Of a stretch of 64,000 nt of DNA, positions 42,588-52,624 are shown piece by piece. The notes under the pieces are model-generated. The model made no database searches. It saw only the letters and a program-made list of their open reading frames with translations, and had not been told where the DNA came from. Origin of the DNA: an uncultured Massilia sp. Lineage in GTDB: Bacteria; Pseudomonadota; Gammaproteobacteria; Burkholderiales; Burkholderiaceae_D. The stretch is from the NCBI GenBank assembly GCA_913778765.1, contig CAJYXO010000116.1, positions 124,001-188,000 on the forward strand, in the 5' to 3' direction. The position numbers and the translations under genes were made by a program. How positions within the stretch are numbered: position 1 is the first letter of the stretch; each line of letters starts with the position of its first letter.

Positions 42588-43007
42588 TCAGTGATGATGG
42601 CCGCACGCATGCGGCTTGGCCGCCGCACCCGGCAGCACCGTGCCCGGCGCGCGTCCGCTGTCGCCTTCGAAGCCGGCGGCGTGCAGGCGCTGCAGGTAGT
42701 CCTGCCACAGCGCCTGCTGCTCGTTGCCCAGCTTGTACAGGTAGTCCCAGGTAAAGATGCCGGAATCGTGGCCGTCCGTGAACAGCGGTTTCACGGCGTA
42801 GTTGCCGACCGGCTCGACGCCCTGGATGCCGACCTCGCGCTTGCCAACCTGCAGGACTTCCTGGCCCGGGCCGTGGCCCTTCACTTCGGCCGACGGCGAG
42901 TAGACGCGCATCAGCTCGAAGGGGATGGTGAAGGCGGCGCCGTCGTCGAAGGCGATTTCGAGGATTCTGGATTGCTGGCGGATGGTGAGGCTGATGGGGG
43001 TGGGCAT
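42588..43007 (-). CDS. DUF971 (gamma-butyrobetaine hydroxylase N-terminal-like) protein
   Basis: 139 residues from the ATG at 43007; upstream in-frame codons lie in a REP element. DUF971 features: LEIAFDDGAAFTIPFELMRVYSPSAEV, VGIQGVEPVGNYAVKPLFTDGHDSGIFTWDYLYKLG. The domain may bind iron or act in Fe-S or quinone metabolism, and in related genomes it is often directly upstream of ubiE. Here about 1.7 kb separates them. The C-terminal tail ends HACGHHH, a possible metal-binding sequence. Confidence 0.85.
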   Translation of the reverse strand: MPTPISLTIRQQSRILEIAFDDGAAFTIPFELMRVYSPSAEVKGHGPGQEVLQVGKREVGIQGVEPVGNYAVKPLFTDGHDSGIFTWDYLYKLGNEQQALWQDYLQRLHAAGFEGDSGRAPGTVLPGAAAKPHACGHHH

Positions 43008-43027
43008 GGGGATTCTCTGTGTTAGCC

Positions 43028-43114
43028 CGTCGTTCCCGCGCAGGCGGGAACCCAGGTTGCACGCGGCTCGACTGCCCATGCAGAGCTTGGATCCCCGCCT
43101 ACGCGGGGATGACG
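43028..43114. repeat. REP-like bipartite palindrome, copy 4
   Basis: Arms CGTCGTTCCCGCGCAGGCGG and ATCCCCGCCTACGCGGGGAT face each other around about 35 bp, between the DUF971 start and the HIT stop. Confidence 0.85.
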
Positions 43115-43140
43115 GTGCGTAGGGTGACGATGATGCTATT

Positions 43141-43575
43141 TTATCGGTTCGCGAACGTCCGCTCGATCGCCCGCTTCAATTCCGGCAGCAGCGCCCGTCT
43201 CTGCGCCAGCACCGCCTCCTCCGTAGAACGCACCGCCTGCGCCCACACCGGCGCCGGGAAGTGCGCATCGTCCGCGTAGCGCGGAATCACGTGCCAGTGC
43301 AGGTGCGGCACCACGTTGCCCAGGCTGGCCACGTTCACCTTCAGCGGCTGCATGACCTCGCGCACCGCCTGCTCCAGCTTGAACACGGCCTCGTTCAGCA
43401 GCAGGCGGTCGTCGTCCGCCAGGTCGCTCACTTCGCGCACATGCTCGTTCCAGATCACGCGAGCGAAGCCAGGGTAATTGGCTTCGTCAGCCAGGATCAC
43501 CGCGAACTTGTCCTTGGCGACCACCTTGGCGGCAGCCGCCAGTTCGCACAGCTCGCAACCACTCGCACGCGTCAT
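43141..43575 (-). CDS. HIT family nucleotide-binding protein
   Basis: 144 residues. The histidine triad HLHWHV (His91, 93, 95) and the upstream [15 protein letters not shown] context define the fold; Cys7/Cys10 and later His residues resemble the HIT zinc site. It likely hydrolyses nucleotide phosphoramidates or dinucleoside polyphosphates. Its ATG overlaps the stop of the large dehydrogenase gene by 4 bp. Confidence 0.9.
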   Translation of the reverse strand: MTRASGCELCELAAAAKVVAKDKFAVILADEANYPGFARVIWNEHVREVSDLADDDRLLLNEAVFKLEQAVREVMQPLKVNVASLGNVVPHLHWHVIPRYADDAHFPAPVWAQAVRSTEEAVLAQRRALLPELKRAIERTFANR

Positions 43576-46500
43576 ACCAGCACCCTTTCGATCCCGCCGT
43601 TGTTCGCGTTCGCCACGTAGTTCGGCAGCCAGTTCTCGCCCAGCAGATGCCGCGCCATCTCGACCACGATGTAGTCGGCGGTCGTGCCGGAATCCTCGTT
43701 GTAGCGCGACAGGCCCTGCAGGCAGGACGGGCAGCTGGTCAGGATCTTTACCTTGCCGTCGAAGCCGTCGGCGCGCAGCTTGTCGGCGCCCGTCTCCATT
43801 TCCTCTTCCTTCCTGAAGCGGACCTGGGTCGCGATGTCCGGACGCGACACGGCAAACGTGCCCGACTCCCCGCAGCAGCGGTCGTTCTTCTCGATCTTGA
43901 CCTTGTCCGCGGTCTGCACCAGCGCATTCACCGTCTTGGTCGCATCCTGCAGCTTCATCGGCGTGTGGCAGGGGTCGTGGTACATGTAGCGGGTACCGGT
44001 CACGCCTTCCAGCTTGACACCCTTCTCCAGCAGGTATTCGTGGATGTCCATGATGCGGCAGCCGGGGAAGATCTTCTCGAACTCGTAGGTCGCCAGTTGA
44101 TCGTAGCAGGTGCCGCAGGAGACCAGCACCGTCTTGATGTCGAGGTAGTTCAGGGTGTTCGCCATGCGGTGGAACAGCACGCGGTTATCCGTCATCATCT
44201 TGTCGGCCTTGTCGTACTGGCCGGCGCCGCGCTGTGGATAGCCGCAGCACAGGTAACCCGGCGGCAGCACGGTCTGCACGCCGACGTCCCACAGCATCGC
44301 CTGGGTCGCCAGGCCCACCTGCGAGAACAGGCGCTCGGAGCCGCAGCCCGGGAAGTAGAACACGGCCTCCGTATCGGCGTTGGTGACCTTCGGATTGCGG
44401 ATGATGGGGATGACCTTGTCATCCTCGATGTCGAGCAGGGCGCGCGCGGTCTTCTTCGGCAGGTTGCCCGGCATCTTCTTGTTCACGAAGTGGATCACCT
44501 GCTCGCGGATCGGCGCTTTACCGGTGGTCGGCGGCGGCGCCTTGGTCTGCTCCCTGGCCACCGCCTTCAGCACGCTGGCGCCCAGACGCTGGGCCTTGTA
44601 GCCCAGGTCGACCATGGCCTTGCGGGTGGCGTTGATGGTGGTCGGGTCGGTCGCATTCAGGAAGAACATGGCAGCGCGGTTGGCCGGCTTGAAGCTGCGC
44701 TTGTCCATCTTGCGCAGCAGGTTCCGCATGTTCATCGAGACGTCGCCGAAGTCGATGTTGACCGGGCACGGCGTCACGCACTTGTGGCACACGGTGCAGT
44801 GGTCGGACACGTCCTCGAATTCTTCCCAGTGCCGGATCGAGACGCCGCGGCGGGTCTGCTCTTCGTAGAGGAAGGCTTCGATCAGCGCGGAGGTCGCGAG
44901 GATCTTGTCGCGCGGCGAGTACAGCAGGTTCGACTGCGGCACGTGCGTGGTGCAGACCGGCTTGCACTTCCCGCAGCGCAGGCAGTCCTTGATGCTGTTG
45001 GCGATCGCGCCGATATCGCTCTGCTGCATGATCAGCGATTCGTGCCCCATCAGGCCAAAGGACGGCGTGTAGGCGTTGGTCAGGTCGGCCGCCACCGCGC
45101 TCGTGTTCAGCAGCTTGCCCTTGTTGAAGCGGCCTTCCGGATCGACCCGGTTCTTGTAGTCGCGGAAGTCGGCGATCTCTTCGTCGGTCAGGAACTCCAG
45201 CTTGGTGATGCCGATGCCGTGTTCGCCCGAGATCACGCCGTCCAGCGAGCGCGCCAGCTTCATGATGCGCTCGACCGCTTTATGGGCGTCCTGCAGCATC
45301 GCGTAGTCGTCCGAGTTCACCGGCAGGTTGGTGTGGACGTTGCCGTCGCCGGCGTGCATGTGCAGGGCGACGAACACGCGCGAACGCAGCACGCGCTGGT
45401 GGATGGCGGTGGCTTCGTCGAGGATCGGTTTATAAGCCGCGCCGTTGAAGATCTGGCGCAGCGGCGCGCGGATGTCCTGCTTCCACGAGACGCGCACGGT
45501 GTGGTCCTGCACCACGTCGAACAGGGTCGCCTGCGGCTGGCCCGCCATGCGGCGCTCGAAGCTTGCATGGAAGCCGTCGAGGCCGAATTCGGCCAGCTTC
45601 GGCAAGACGTCCTTCAGCGGATGGTCGAGGTTCGCCAGCAGCCAGCCCCAGCGCGCGGCCACCTTGGCCAGCAGCTCGTCGGCCTGCTGCGGACGGTCGC
45701 CGAGGATCTCTTCCTTCGACACGCCCTCGCCGGTGGCATCGTCGGCCTTCATCACTTCCAGCTGGCCCGACTCGATCAGCGCATGCAGCTCGCCGGCCAG
45801 CTGCAGCTTGTTCTTGATCGACAGCTCGATGTTGATGCGCTCGATGCCGTCGGTGTACTCGCCCATGCGGTTCAGGGGGATCACCACGTCTTCGTTGATC
45901 TTGAAGGCGTTGGTGTGGCGCGCGATGGCCGCGGTACGGGCGCGGTCGAGCCAGAATTTCTTGCGCGCCTCGGGCGAGACGGCGATGAAGCCCTCGCCCA
46001 CGCGGGTGTTCGCCAGACGCACCACTTCCGATGCGGCCTGCGCGACGGCGTTCTCGTCGTCGCCGACGATGTCGCCGAACAGCGCCATCTTCGGCAGCGT
46101 GCCGCGCTTGGATTTCGTCGCGTAACCGACCGCGCGCAGGTAACGCTCGTCCAGGTGCTCGAGACCGGCCAGGCGCAGCGACGCGAATTCCGGCTTGCCG
46201 CTTTTCGGCAGACTGTCGAGATAGTCCTTGATCTCGACGATCGACGGAATCGCATCGCGCGCCTGGCCGAAGAATTCCAGCGCCACGGTGCGCGTGAACT
46301 TCGGCATCTTGTGCAGGATCCAGCGGCCGGAGGTGATCAGGCCATCGGTCCCCTCCTTCTGGATGCCCGGCAGGCCGGCCAGGAATTTGTCGGTGACGTC
46401 CTTGCCCAGGCCCTCCTTGCGGAAGCGGTGGCCTTCGATCGACAAGGTCTCGGTGCGGAACGGCGCGCCCTTGGGGGCGCCCTTTTCCGACGGATGCGTC

Positions 46501-47582
46501 CATTCGAGCTGGAAGCTCGCGACCGGCGCATCGTGGATCTTGCCGAGGTTGTGGTCGACGCGGGTCACGTCCAGCCAGTCGCCGTTCGGATCGACCATGC
46601 GCCAGGATGCCAGATTATCCAGCGCCGTCCCCCACAGCACGGCCTTCTTGCCGCCCGCGTTCATGGCGATGTTTCCGCCGATGCAGGAGGCGTGGGCCGA
46701 GGTCGGGTCGACCGCGAACACGAAGCCGGCCTTCTCGGCGGCCTGCGAGACGCGCTGGGTCACCACGCCGGCGCCGGTGAAGATGGTCGCGTATTCGCGA
46801 TCGACGCCCGGCAGGCGGCGCATCTCGACCTCGCCGAGCTGGATCAGCTTTTCGGTGTTGATCACGGCCGACATCGGCGTGAGCGGAATCGCGCCGCCGG
46901 TGTAGCCGGTGCCGCCGCCGCGCGGGATGATGGTCAGGCCAAGCTCGATGCAGCCTTTCACCAGGCCGGCCATCTCGTCTTCGCTGTCCGGCAGCAGCAC
47001 CAGGAAGGGATATTCGACGCGCCAGTCGGTGGCGTCGGTGACGTGCGAGGTGCGGTGCATGCCGTCGAAGCGGATGTTGCGCTTGTCGGTGTAGCGGCCC
47101 AGCACGGCCTTCGCGCGCTTGCGCAGGTCGTACATGGCGCGGAACTCGTTACCGAAATCGTCGACCGCCCTGCGCGCCGCTTCCAGCAGTTGCTCGACTG
47201 CCGTGCTGCGCGCCGCGGCGGTGGCCGGGTCGGCGTTGTCGTTCGTATCCACCGTCAGGCGGCGCTTGTCGACTTCCGCCAGGCGGTGATGCAGGGCCTC
47301 GATCAGCTTGGCGCGCCGCTTCGGGTTGTCCAGCATGTCGTCCTGCAGGTAGGGATTGCGGCGCACCACCCAGATATCGCCCAGCACCTCGTACAGCATG
47401 CGCGCCGACCGCCCGGTCTGGCGCGCGCCGCGCAGTTCGTCCAGCAGCCGCCACGAGGATTCGCCCAGCAAGCGGATCACGATCTCGCGATCGGAAAACG
47501 AGGTGTAGTTATACGGGATCTCGCGCAGGCGGGCGGGCGCGTTCTCTTCGAGGAGGGCGTGGATGTTGGCTGGTGCGTTCAT
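43572..47582 (-). CDS. D-lactate dehydrogenase-like FAD / Fe-S fusion protein
   Basis: 1336 residues. An N-terminal extension (DUF3683-like, to about residue 170) precedes a GlcD-type FAD domain ([39 protein letters not shown]), the FAD-linked oxidase C-terminal domain ([26 protein letters not shown]), two 4Fe-4S clusters ([11 protein letters not shown] and [11 protein letters not shown]) and two CCG heterodisulfide-reductase-like domains ([18 protein letters not shown] with CCGESGTF). It thus joins GlcD- and GlcF-like functions and should oxidise a 2-hydroxy acid such as D-lactate, passing electrons to the quinone pool. Substrate is inferred. Confidence 0.9.
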   Translation of the reverse strand: MNAPANIHALLEENAPARLREIPYNYTSFSDREIVIRLLGESSWRLLDELRGARQTGRSARMLYEVLGDIWVVRRNPYLQDDMLDNPKRRAKLIEALHHRLAEVDKRRLTVDTNDNADPATAAARSTAVEQLLEAARRAVDDFGNEFRAMYDLRKRAKAVLGRYTDKRNIRFDGMHRTSHVTDATDWRVEYPFLVLLPDSEDEMAGLVKGCIELGLTIIPRGGGTGYTGGAIPLTPMSAVINTEKLIQLGEVEMRRLPGVDREYATIFTGAGVVTQRVSQAAEKAGFVFAVDPTSAHASCIGGNIAMNAGGKKAVLWGTALDNLASWRMVDPNGDWLDVTRVDHNLGKIHDAPVASFQLEWTHPSEKGAPKGAPFRTETLSIEGHRFRKEGLGKDVTDKFLAGLPGIQKEGTDGLITSGRWILHKMPKFTRTVALEFFGQARDAIPSIVEIKDYLDSLPKSGKPEFASLRLAGLEHLDERYLRAVGYATKSKRGTLPKMALFGDIVGDDENAVAQAASEVVRLANTRVGEGFIAVSPEARKKFWLDRARTAAIARHTNAFKINEDVVIPLNRMGEYTDGIERINIELSIKNKLQLAGELHALIESGQLEVMKADDATGEGVSKEEILGDRPQQADELLAKVAARWGWLLANLDHPLKDVLPKLAEFGLDGFHASFERRMAGQPQATLFDVVQDHTVRVSWKQDIRAPLRQIFNGAAYKPILDEATAIHQRVLRSRVFVALHMHAGDGNVHTNLPVNSDDYAMLQDAHKAVERIMKLARSLDGVISGEHGIGITKLEFLTDEEIADFRDYKNRVDPEGRFNKGKLLNTSAVAADLTNAYTPSFGLMGHESLIMQQSDIGAIANSIKDCLRCGKCKPVCTTHVPQSNLLYSPRDKILATSALIEAFLYEEQTRRGVSIRHWEEFEDVSDHCTVCHKCVTPCPVNIDFGDVSMNMRNLLRKMDKRSFKPANRAAMFFLNATDPTTINATRKAMVDLGYKAQRLGASVLKAVAREQTKAPPPTTGKAPIREQVIHFVNKKMPGNLPKKTARALLDIEDDKVIPIIRNPKVTNADTEAVFYFPGCGSERLFSQVGLATQAMLWDVGVQTVLPPGYLCCGYPQRGAGQYDKADKMMTDNRVLFHRMANTLNYLDIKTVLVSCGTCYDQLATYEFEKIFPGCRIMDIHEYLLEKGVKLEGVTGTRYMYHDPCHTPMKLQDATKTVNALVQTADKVKIEKNDRCCGESGTFAVSRPDIATQVRFRKEEEMETGADKLRADGFDGKVKILTSCPSCLQGLSRYNEDSGTTADYIVVEMARHLLGENWLPNYVANANNGGIERVLV

Positions 47583-47802
47583 GGGCTATCGGAGGCTGAC
47601 GAACTGGCGCGTAGGGGGCTTCATTCTAGCTTATTGCGACGCACCATGCTGGGCTCTGGACGTTTTTTACACAGCTTGTTTAGCACAAACATCGGCAAAA
47701 ACGCCTTCCGTGCAAATTTTTGGTGCACCTGAGGACCTTTTTGCAGAGAAAACTCGGCATCGTGATCAGGATGGCATCTTATCCATGCCGGGTGGGCAGC
47801 GC

Positions 47803-48306
47803 TCAGCCAAACCAGCGGCTGGTCGTATCCCCAAGCCACTTCCACCACCCATCCGGCACATACAGCAGGGTCGCGGTCATGAAGATATAGCGCCCGAACT
47901 TGCCGATCGCCATGTACATCACGCTGGACCAGAACGGCAGGTGCAGCCAGCCGGCCAGGGTGCACAGCGGATCGCCGATGCCCGGCACCCAGGACAGCAG
48001 CATGGTCTTCGAGCCGTAGCGCGCCAGCCAGTGGAACCAGCGCGACTTGCGCTCCTTGGCAAAGGCGACCTTGGCGCGGTAGCCGATCCAGTAATCGACG
48101 ATGCCGCCCAGGGTGTTGCCGAGGGTTGCGACCAGCACCGCCGGCCAGAACATCGCCGGATTCGCCTTCACGACCGCGAACACGGCCGGCTCCGAGCCCA
48201 GCGGCAGCAGCGTGGCCGACACGAAGGCGATCAGAAAGACGGACGTGAGCCCGACCGCCGGGGCAGCGAGGATTTTCAGCAGCCAGAGGACGGCGGATTC
48301 GATCAT
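47803..48306 (-). CDS. YqaA family DedA-like inner-membrane protein
   Basis: 167 residues with four membrane segments. SATLLPLGSEPAVFAV and ATLGNTLGGIVDYWIGY, then LLSWVPGIGDPLCTLAGWLHLPF, match the VTT/SNARE-associated (DedA) domain of the YqaA subgroup. Members are linked to membrane lipid homeostasis. The 220 bp before the large dehydrogenase start (47583-47802) show no gene or clear signal. Confidence 0.88.
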   Translation of the reverse strand: MIESAVLWLLKILAAPAVGLTSVFLIAFVSATLLPLGSEPAVFAVVKANPAMFWPAVLVATLGNTLGGIVDYWIGYRAKVAFAKERKSRWFHWLARYGSKTMLLSWVPGIGDPLCTLAGWLHLPFWSSVMYMAIGKFGRYIFMTATLLYVPDGWWKWLGDTTSRWFG

Positions 48307-48453
48307 GTGTCCATTATAATGAGGAAAAACCCCGCATCACGACACGGTAGGCTTCGCTCCACCCGGCACCGCCTGCCACACTGCACGCCTCATCGGCTAC
48401 CGCCACAGCAGGACAGTCCAGCGTCGCCCGGAAAACAGCCATTTGGATCCGCC

Positions 48454-49986
48454 ATGACTACCGACTACCTCAAGAAAATCCTGACCGCGCGCGTTTATGA
48501 CGTGGCCGAGGAAACCCCGCTCGAATTCGCCCCGACCCTGTCCCAGCGCTTCGCCAACCGCATGTATTTCAAGCGCGAAGACATGCAGAGCGTGTTCAGC
48601 TTCAAGCTGCGTGGCGCCTACAACAAGATGGCGCACCTGTCGCCCGAACAGCTGAAGCGCGGCGTGATCTGCGCCTCGGCCGGCAACCATGCGCAGGGCG
48701 TGGCCCTCTCGGCCAGCCGTCTCGGCTGCCGTGCGCTGGTCGTGATGCCGACCACGACGCCGCCGGTGAAGATCAATGCGGTCAAGGCGCGCGGCGGCGC
48801 CAACGTCGAAGTCGTGCTGCACGGCGATTCCTATACCGACGCCTACAATCACGCCCTGCTGCTCGAGCGCGAGCAGAAGCTGACCTTCGTGCATCCCTTC
48901 GACGATCCGGACGTGATCGCCGGCCAGGGCACGATCGGCATGGAGATCCTGCGCCAGCATTCCGGTCCGATCCACGCGATCTTCGTCGCGATCGGCGGCG
49001 GCGGTTTGATTTCCGGCGTCGGCGCCTACGTGAAGGCGGTGCGCCCGGACATCAAGATCATCGGCGTGCAGACCGTCGATTCCGATGCGATGGCGAAGAG
49101 CCTGAAGGCGGGCGAACGCGTCACCCTGCCCGACGTCGGCCTGTTCTCGGACGGCACCGCGGTGCGCCTGGTGGGCGAGGAAACCTTCCGCATCGCCAAG
49201 GAGGTCGTCGACGAGATCGTGATCGTCGATACCGACGCCATCTGCGCGGCGATCCAGGACGTGTTCCAGGACACCCGCAGCATCCTCGAGCCGGCCGGCG
49301 CCCTGGCCGTGGCCGGCGCCAAGGCCTATGTGGAACGTTCGCAGCTCACCCGCAATCCGGTCAGGAACGAGACCCTGGTGGCGGTGGCCTGCGGCGCCAA
49401 CATGAACTTCGACCGCCTGCGTTTCGTGGCCGAACGCGCCGAGGTCGGCGAGGATCGCGAAGCCGTGTTCGCCGTCACCATTCCCGAACAGCGCGGCAGC
49501 TTCAAGCGCTTTTGCGAGCTGGTCGGTCCGCGCAACGTCACCGAATTCAACTACCGCATCAGCGACGAACGCGAGGCCCACATCTTCGTCGGCGTGCAGA
49601 TCGGCAGTCGCAGCGAATCCGGCATGCTGGCGCGCACCTTCGAAGAGCACGGCTTCCGCACCCTCGACCTCACCCACGACGAGCTGGCCAAGCTGCACAT
49701 CCGCCACCTGGTGGGCGGCAAGAGCGCGCTGGCGCACGACGAGCTGCTGTACCGCTTCGAATTCCCGGAACGCCCGGGCGCGCTGATGCGCTTCCTGTCC
49801 AGCCTCGCGCCGAACTGGAATATCTCGCTGTTCCACTACCGCAACCAGGGCGGCGACGTCGGGCGCATTCTGGTTGGCTTGCAGGTCCCGGCTGGGGAGA
49901 TGGATGAGTTCCGGGAGTTTTTGGCGACGCTGGGGTACAGGCATTGGGATGAGACCAATAATCCTGTCTACAAGCTGTTTCTTTGA
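48454..49986 (+). CDS. ilvA: biosynthetic threonine ammonia-lyase
   Basis: 510 residues. The PLP-dependent domain has the Schiff-base lysine at Lys51 (SFKLRGAYNK), ASAGNHAQGVALSA and the glycine loop IGGGGLISGVG. Two ACT-like regulatory domains follow (about 325-410 and 420-505: FAVTIPEQRGSFKRFCELVG, YRFEFPERPGALMRFLSSL), typical of isoleucine-inhibited IlvA. It deaminates threonine to 2-oxobutanoate for isoleucine synthesis. A TATAAT element lies at 48314-48319. No strong ribosome binding site is seen. Confidence 0.96.
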   Translation: MTTDYLKKILTARVYDVAEETPLEFAPTLSQRFANRMYFKREDMQSVFSFKLRGAYNKMAHLSPEQLKRGVICASAGNHAQGVALSASRLGCRALVVMPTTTPPVKINAVKARGGANVEVVLHGDSYTDAYNHALLLEREQKLTFVHPFDDPDVIAGQGTIGMEILRQHSGPIHAIFVAIGGGGLISGVGAYVKAVRPDIKIIGVQTVDSDAMAKSLKAGERVTLPDVGLFSDGTAVRLVGEETFRIAKEVVDEIVIVDTDAICAAIQDVFQDTRSILEPAGALAVAGAKAYVERSQLTRNPVRNETLVAVACGANMNFDRLRFVAERAEVGEDREAVFAVTIPEQRGSFKRFCELVGPRNVTEFNYRISDEREAHIFVGVQIGSRSESGMLARTFEEHGFRTLDLTHDELAKLHIRHLVGGKSALAHDELLYRFEFPERPGALMRFLSSLAPNWNISLFHYRNQGGDVGRILVGLQVPAGEMDEFREFLATLGYRHWDETNNPVYKLFL

Positions 49987-50169
49987 TCGGGTTTTAATAG
50001 TTAGCGGAGAACTTATTCAATCCTCCACAATATTATGGAGCAAGCTGGGTCTCATCAACGATACCACCAAAGCACTTGGCGTCGCCCCTTGACGCTGTGG
50101 CGTTGGAAAGTCGCCAGCTAGCTCACCTCCACACGGACCCGGCCGCGCAAAGTGCGGTCAGGAAGCATT

Positions 50170-51378
50170 ATGCTGATCGCCCATCGCATCCGGCTCGATC
50201 CGAACGATGTCCAGTCCACTTACCTGGCCCGCGCTGCCGGCACTGCCCGCTTTGCCTATAATTGGGCCCTGACCGAATGGCGGCGGCAATACGCGGCGCA
50301 TCGGGCCGATCCAGCGTTGCCACGCCCGTCGCATCTGTCGCTGCAGCGCCAACTGAACGCCATCAAGCGTCAACAATTCCCTTGGATGCTGGAGGTGACG
50401 AAAAACGCTCCACAGATGGCAATCATTCACCTCGGCAAGGCATTCGAGAATTTCTTTGCGCACCGGGCGCGCTATCCACAGTCCCGAAAAAAAGGAGCGC
50501 ACGACCGCTTCAGCATGACTAACGACCAGTTCCGTGTCGAGGAAAGACGCATCCGTATTCCGAAGCTGGGCTGGGTACGAATGCGGGAGGCCCTGCGCTT
50601 TTCAGGACGCGTTGTATCTGCTACTGTGTCGCGCCGTGCAGGCCAGTGGGACGTCAGCATCACTGTCAACACGCTGGAGCCACCTCTGCCGCCTGCCGAA
50701 AACCAAGGCGTGGTAGGAGTCGATCTCGGGGTGGCGGCACTGGCAACGCTCTCGACCGGCGAGGTGTTCACTGGCCCCAAGGCGCTGGCTACCCTCCTGC
50801 CGCGCCTACGCCGGCTGTCGCGCTCCCTGTCACGAAAGCTTAAGGGCTCAAGCAACCGCAGCAAGGCCAAACTGAAACTGGCTCGATTACATGCCAGGAT
50901 CGCAAACTTGCGCCGCGCGAGCCTGCATCAGCTCACCACATGCATCACTCGGCGCTTTCACACGGTCGGGATCGAGGACCTGAACGTCAATGGTATGCTG
51001 GGGAACCGTCCCCTGTCCCGCGCGATCGCCGATATGGGATTTTATGAAATACGGCGCCAGCTCACATATAAACTGGCCTGGCGCGGTGGCCAAGTCGTCG
51101 TGGTCGACCGCTGGTACCCCAGCAGCAAAACGTGCTCGTGCTGCGGCCACCGACTCGATCACCTAGCGCTGGGCATAAGACAATGGGTGTGCGCGGGCTG
51201 CGGCGCACACCACGACCGAGACCTGAACGCGGCTATCAATCTGGAAAATATGGCGGTGAGTTCCACCGTGTCAGCCTGTGGAGGGGAAGGCACTGGCCCC
51301 GTGCGGATGCGCGAGACGAAACCGGCCCCGGCGAAGCAGGAATCCAACGGCAGGGCTGCTTCGAACAACAAGGGCTAG
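50170..51378 (+). CDS. tnpB: IS200/IS605 family TnpB RNA-guided nuclease, solitary
   Basis: 402 residues from the ATG at 50170 (AGGAAG upstream; a GTG six codons earlier is possible). N-terminal RNA-binding helices (TARFAYNWALTEWRRQYAAH), then a RuvC nuclease with all three acids: Asp185 (VVGVDLGVAA), Glu269 (VGIEDLNVNGM) and Asp351 (HDRDLNAAINL), split by a CxxC...CxxC zinc knuckle (C322/C325, C341/C344). The tail SACGGEGTGPVR...ETKPAPAKQE is typical of IS1341-type TnpB. No TnpA is present, so it cannot transpose alone. TnpB proteins cut DNA guided by an omega-RNA from the element's right end. The nuclease appears intact. Confidence 0.93.
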   Translation: MLIAHRIRLDPNDVQSTYLARAAGTARFAYNWALTEWRRQYAAHRADPALPRPSHLSLQRQLNAIKRQQFPWMLEVTKNAPQMAIIHLGKAFENFFAHRARYPQSRKKGAHDRFSMTNDQFRVEERRIRIPKLGWVRMREALRFSGRVVSATVSRRAGQWDVSITVNTLEPPLPPAENQGVVGVDLGVAALATLSTGEVFTGPKALATLLPRLRRLSRSLSRKLKGSSNRSKAKLKLARLHARIANLRRASLHQLTTCITRRFHTVGIEDLNVNGMLGNRPLSRAIADMGFYEIRRQLTYKLAWRGGQVVVVDRWYPSSKTCSCCGHRLDHLALGIRQWVCAGCGAHHDRDLNAAINLENMAVSSTVSACGGEGTGPVRMRETKPAPAKQESNGRAASNNKG

Positions 51379-51400
51379 CTTTGCGTAAGTTTGGAAGAAC
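51235..51400 (+). ncRNA. predicted omega-RNA (reRNA) scaffold at the TnpB right end
   Basis: In IS200/IS605 elements the guide scaffold overlaps the 3' end of tnpB and ends at the element's right boundary. Here the coding tail is GC-rich and hairpin-forming (GGCCCC near 51295 and 51327), followed by AGCTTTGCGTAAGTTTGG, resembling the repeated TAAGTTTGG right ends of IS1341-type elements. Boundaries are approximate; the guide would be the bases directly after the right end, near 51397-51420. Confidence 0.4.
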
Positions 51401-51409
51401 GGGTACGAT
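51381..51409 (+). promoter_or_regulatory. candidate queF promoter formed at the TnpB element end
   Basis: TTGCGT (51381-51386), 17-bp spacer, TACGAT (51404-51409), 57 bp upstream of queF. The -35 box begins 2 bp after the tnpB stop and so lies in the element's right end. Confidence 0.45.
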
Positions 51410-51466
51410 ACGCCGCTTTGCCGCGGCGATCCCGTGTGCAGATTTCGGTTCCATCGAGACTGACAT

Positions 51467-52297
51467 ATGACCAATACCCCTGATCAATCGCCGCTCGGTA
51501 AGACTTCGGCCTACCAGACCCAGTACGCGCCCGAGCTGCTGTTTCCCATCCCGCGCCAGCAGAAGCGCGACGAGCTCGGCTTGACCGGCACCCTGCCCTT
51601 TTTCGGCGTCGACATCTGGAATGCCTACGAGCTGTCGTGGCTGAACATGCACGGCAAGCCGCAGGTGGCGATCGCGACCGTCACGGCGCCCTCCGATTCG
51701 CCGAACATCGTCGAATCGAAGTCGTTCAAGCTCTACCTGAACTCCTTCAACCAGACCCGCCTGGCCAACACGGACGCGCTGCTGTCCCTGCTCCGCGAAG
51801 ACCTGTCGAACGCCTTCGGCGCGCCGGTGCACGTGGTCCTGACGCTGCCAGAAGACTTCGGCAAGCTCAAGATGGGCGAGCTGGACGGCCTGCTGCTGGA
51901 CCGCCTCGACATCGAAGTCGACAGCTATGCGCCGGCGCCGGAGCTGCTGAAGGCGAACCACGACGAGGCCACGGTCGAGGAGACCCTGGTGTCGCACCTG
52001 CTGAAGTCGAACTGCCTGGTGACCGGCCAGCCGGACTGGGCCAGCGTGCAGATCCATTATGTCGGCCCGCAGATCGACCAGGAAAGCCTGCTGCGCTACC
52101 TGATCGGTTTCCGCGAGCACAATGAGTTCCATGAGCAATGTGTCGAGCGCATCTTCACCGACATCCTGCGTCAATGCAAGCCGGCCAAGCTGGCCGTCTA
52201 CGCCCGCTATACCCGGCGCGGCGGACTCGACATCAACCCCTGGCGCGCGAATTTCAGCACCGGCAAACCGCCGAATCTGCGTACCGCCCGTCAGTAA
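51467..52297 (+). CDS. queF: NADPH-dependent 7-cyano-7-deazaguanine reductase
   Basis: 276 residues of the long, bidomain QueF type. The QueF substrate-binding motif [16 protein letters not shown] (residues 83 on) and the catalytic cysteine Cys183 with Asp190 ([11 protein letters not shown]) are present. It reduces preQ0 to preQ1 in queuosine tRNA modification. It lies immediately downstream of the TnpB element, which separates it from ilvA. Confidence 0.96.
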   Translation: MTNTPDQSPLGKTSAYQTQYAPELLFPIPRQQKRDELGLTGTLPFFGVDIWNAYELSWLNMHGKPQVAIATVTAPSDSPNIVESKSFKLYLNSFNQTRLANTDALLSLLREDLSNAFGAPVHVVLTLPEDFGKLKMGELDGLLLDRLDIEVDSYAPAPELLKANHDEATVEETLVSHLLKSNCLVTGQPDWASVQIHYVGPQIDQESLLRYLIGFREHNEFHEQCVERIFTDILRQCKPAKLAVYARYTRRGGLDINPWRANFSTGKPPNLRTARQ

Positions 52298-52555
52298 GAG
52301 CCAGGGGCGATGCAGCCGGCCCGGCGCACCGGGCTGGCGTGAAAATCCACGATTCGCCTTTATATAGTGTCCGTTTCCAGCGACAACGCCGTCTCTTTGA
52401 TGCGACGACAATCGCGCTGCCTCGCTCTGCCCCAAAGTAGGAAGATTGGCAAGATTCGGCTACAAAATAGGAAAAATGCGTGCGAAATTGTTCTTTCCGT
52501 GCGTAAAATTTGGAATTTCGTAGCGGAAATTGCGCGCGAACTTGCCACGATTATC
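52298..52555. other. AT-rich intergenic stretch after queF
   Basis: First part of the 392-bp gap before ptsN. It is visibly AT-richer than the genome average, has a TATAGT box near 52364 with no good -35, and ends at an intrinsic terminator (52556). No open frame with a ribosome binding site was found. It could be the 3' untranslated region of queF or a small transcript. Confidence 0.4.
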
Positions 52556-52577
52556 AACGGCAAATCCACCGTTTTTT
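52556..52577 (+). terminator. intrinsic terminator upstream of ptsN
   Basis: AACGG and CCGTT form a 5-bp stem with an 8-base loop and a tail of T residues. It would end queF transcription or a short RNA starting in the AT-rich gap. Confidence 0.6.
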
Positions 52578-52624
52578 AAAGGTCTCCAGGCACAGTGCAA
52601 TACAGACGCGAAATCGAATGTCAT

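Noticed and set aside
43647-47732. 1361-codon open frame antisense to the FAD/Fe-S fusion gene
   Set aside because: It is a shadow of high-GC codon usage: His/Arg/Ala/Val-rich, no domain, no ribosome binding site, and the minus-strand frame encodes a complete, motif-rich enzyme.
50040-50169. TTGAC pentamer near 50090 as the left end/TAM of the TnpB element
   Set aside because: A 5-bp match is expected by chance, and no left-end hairpin could be defined by eye. Comparison with an empty site is needed.
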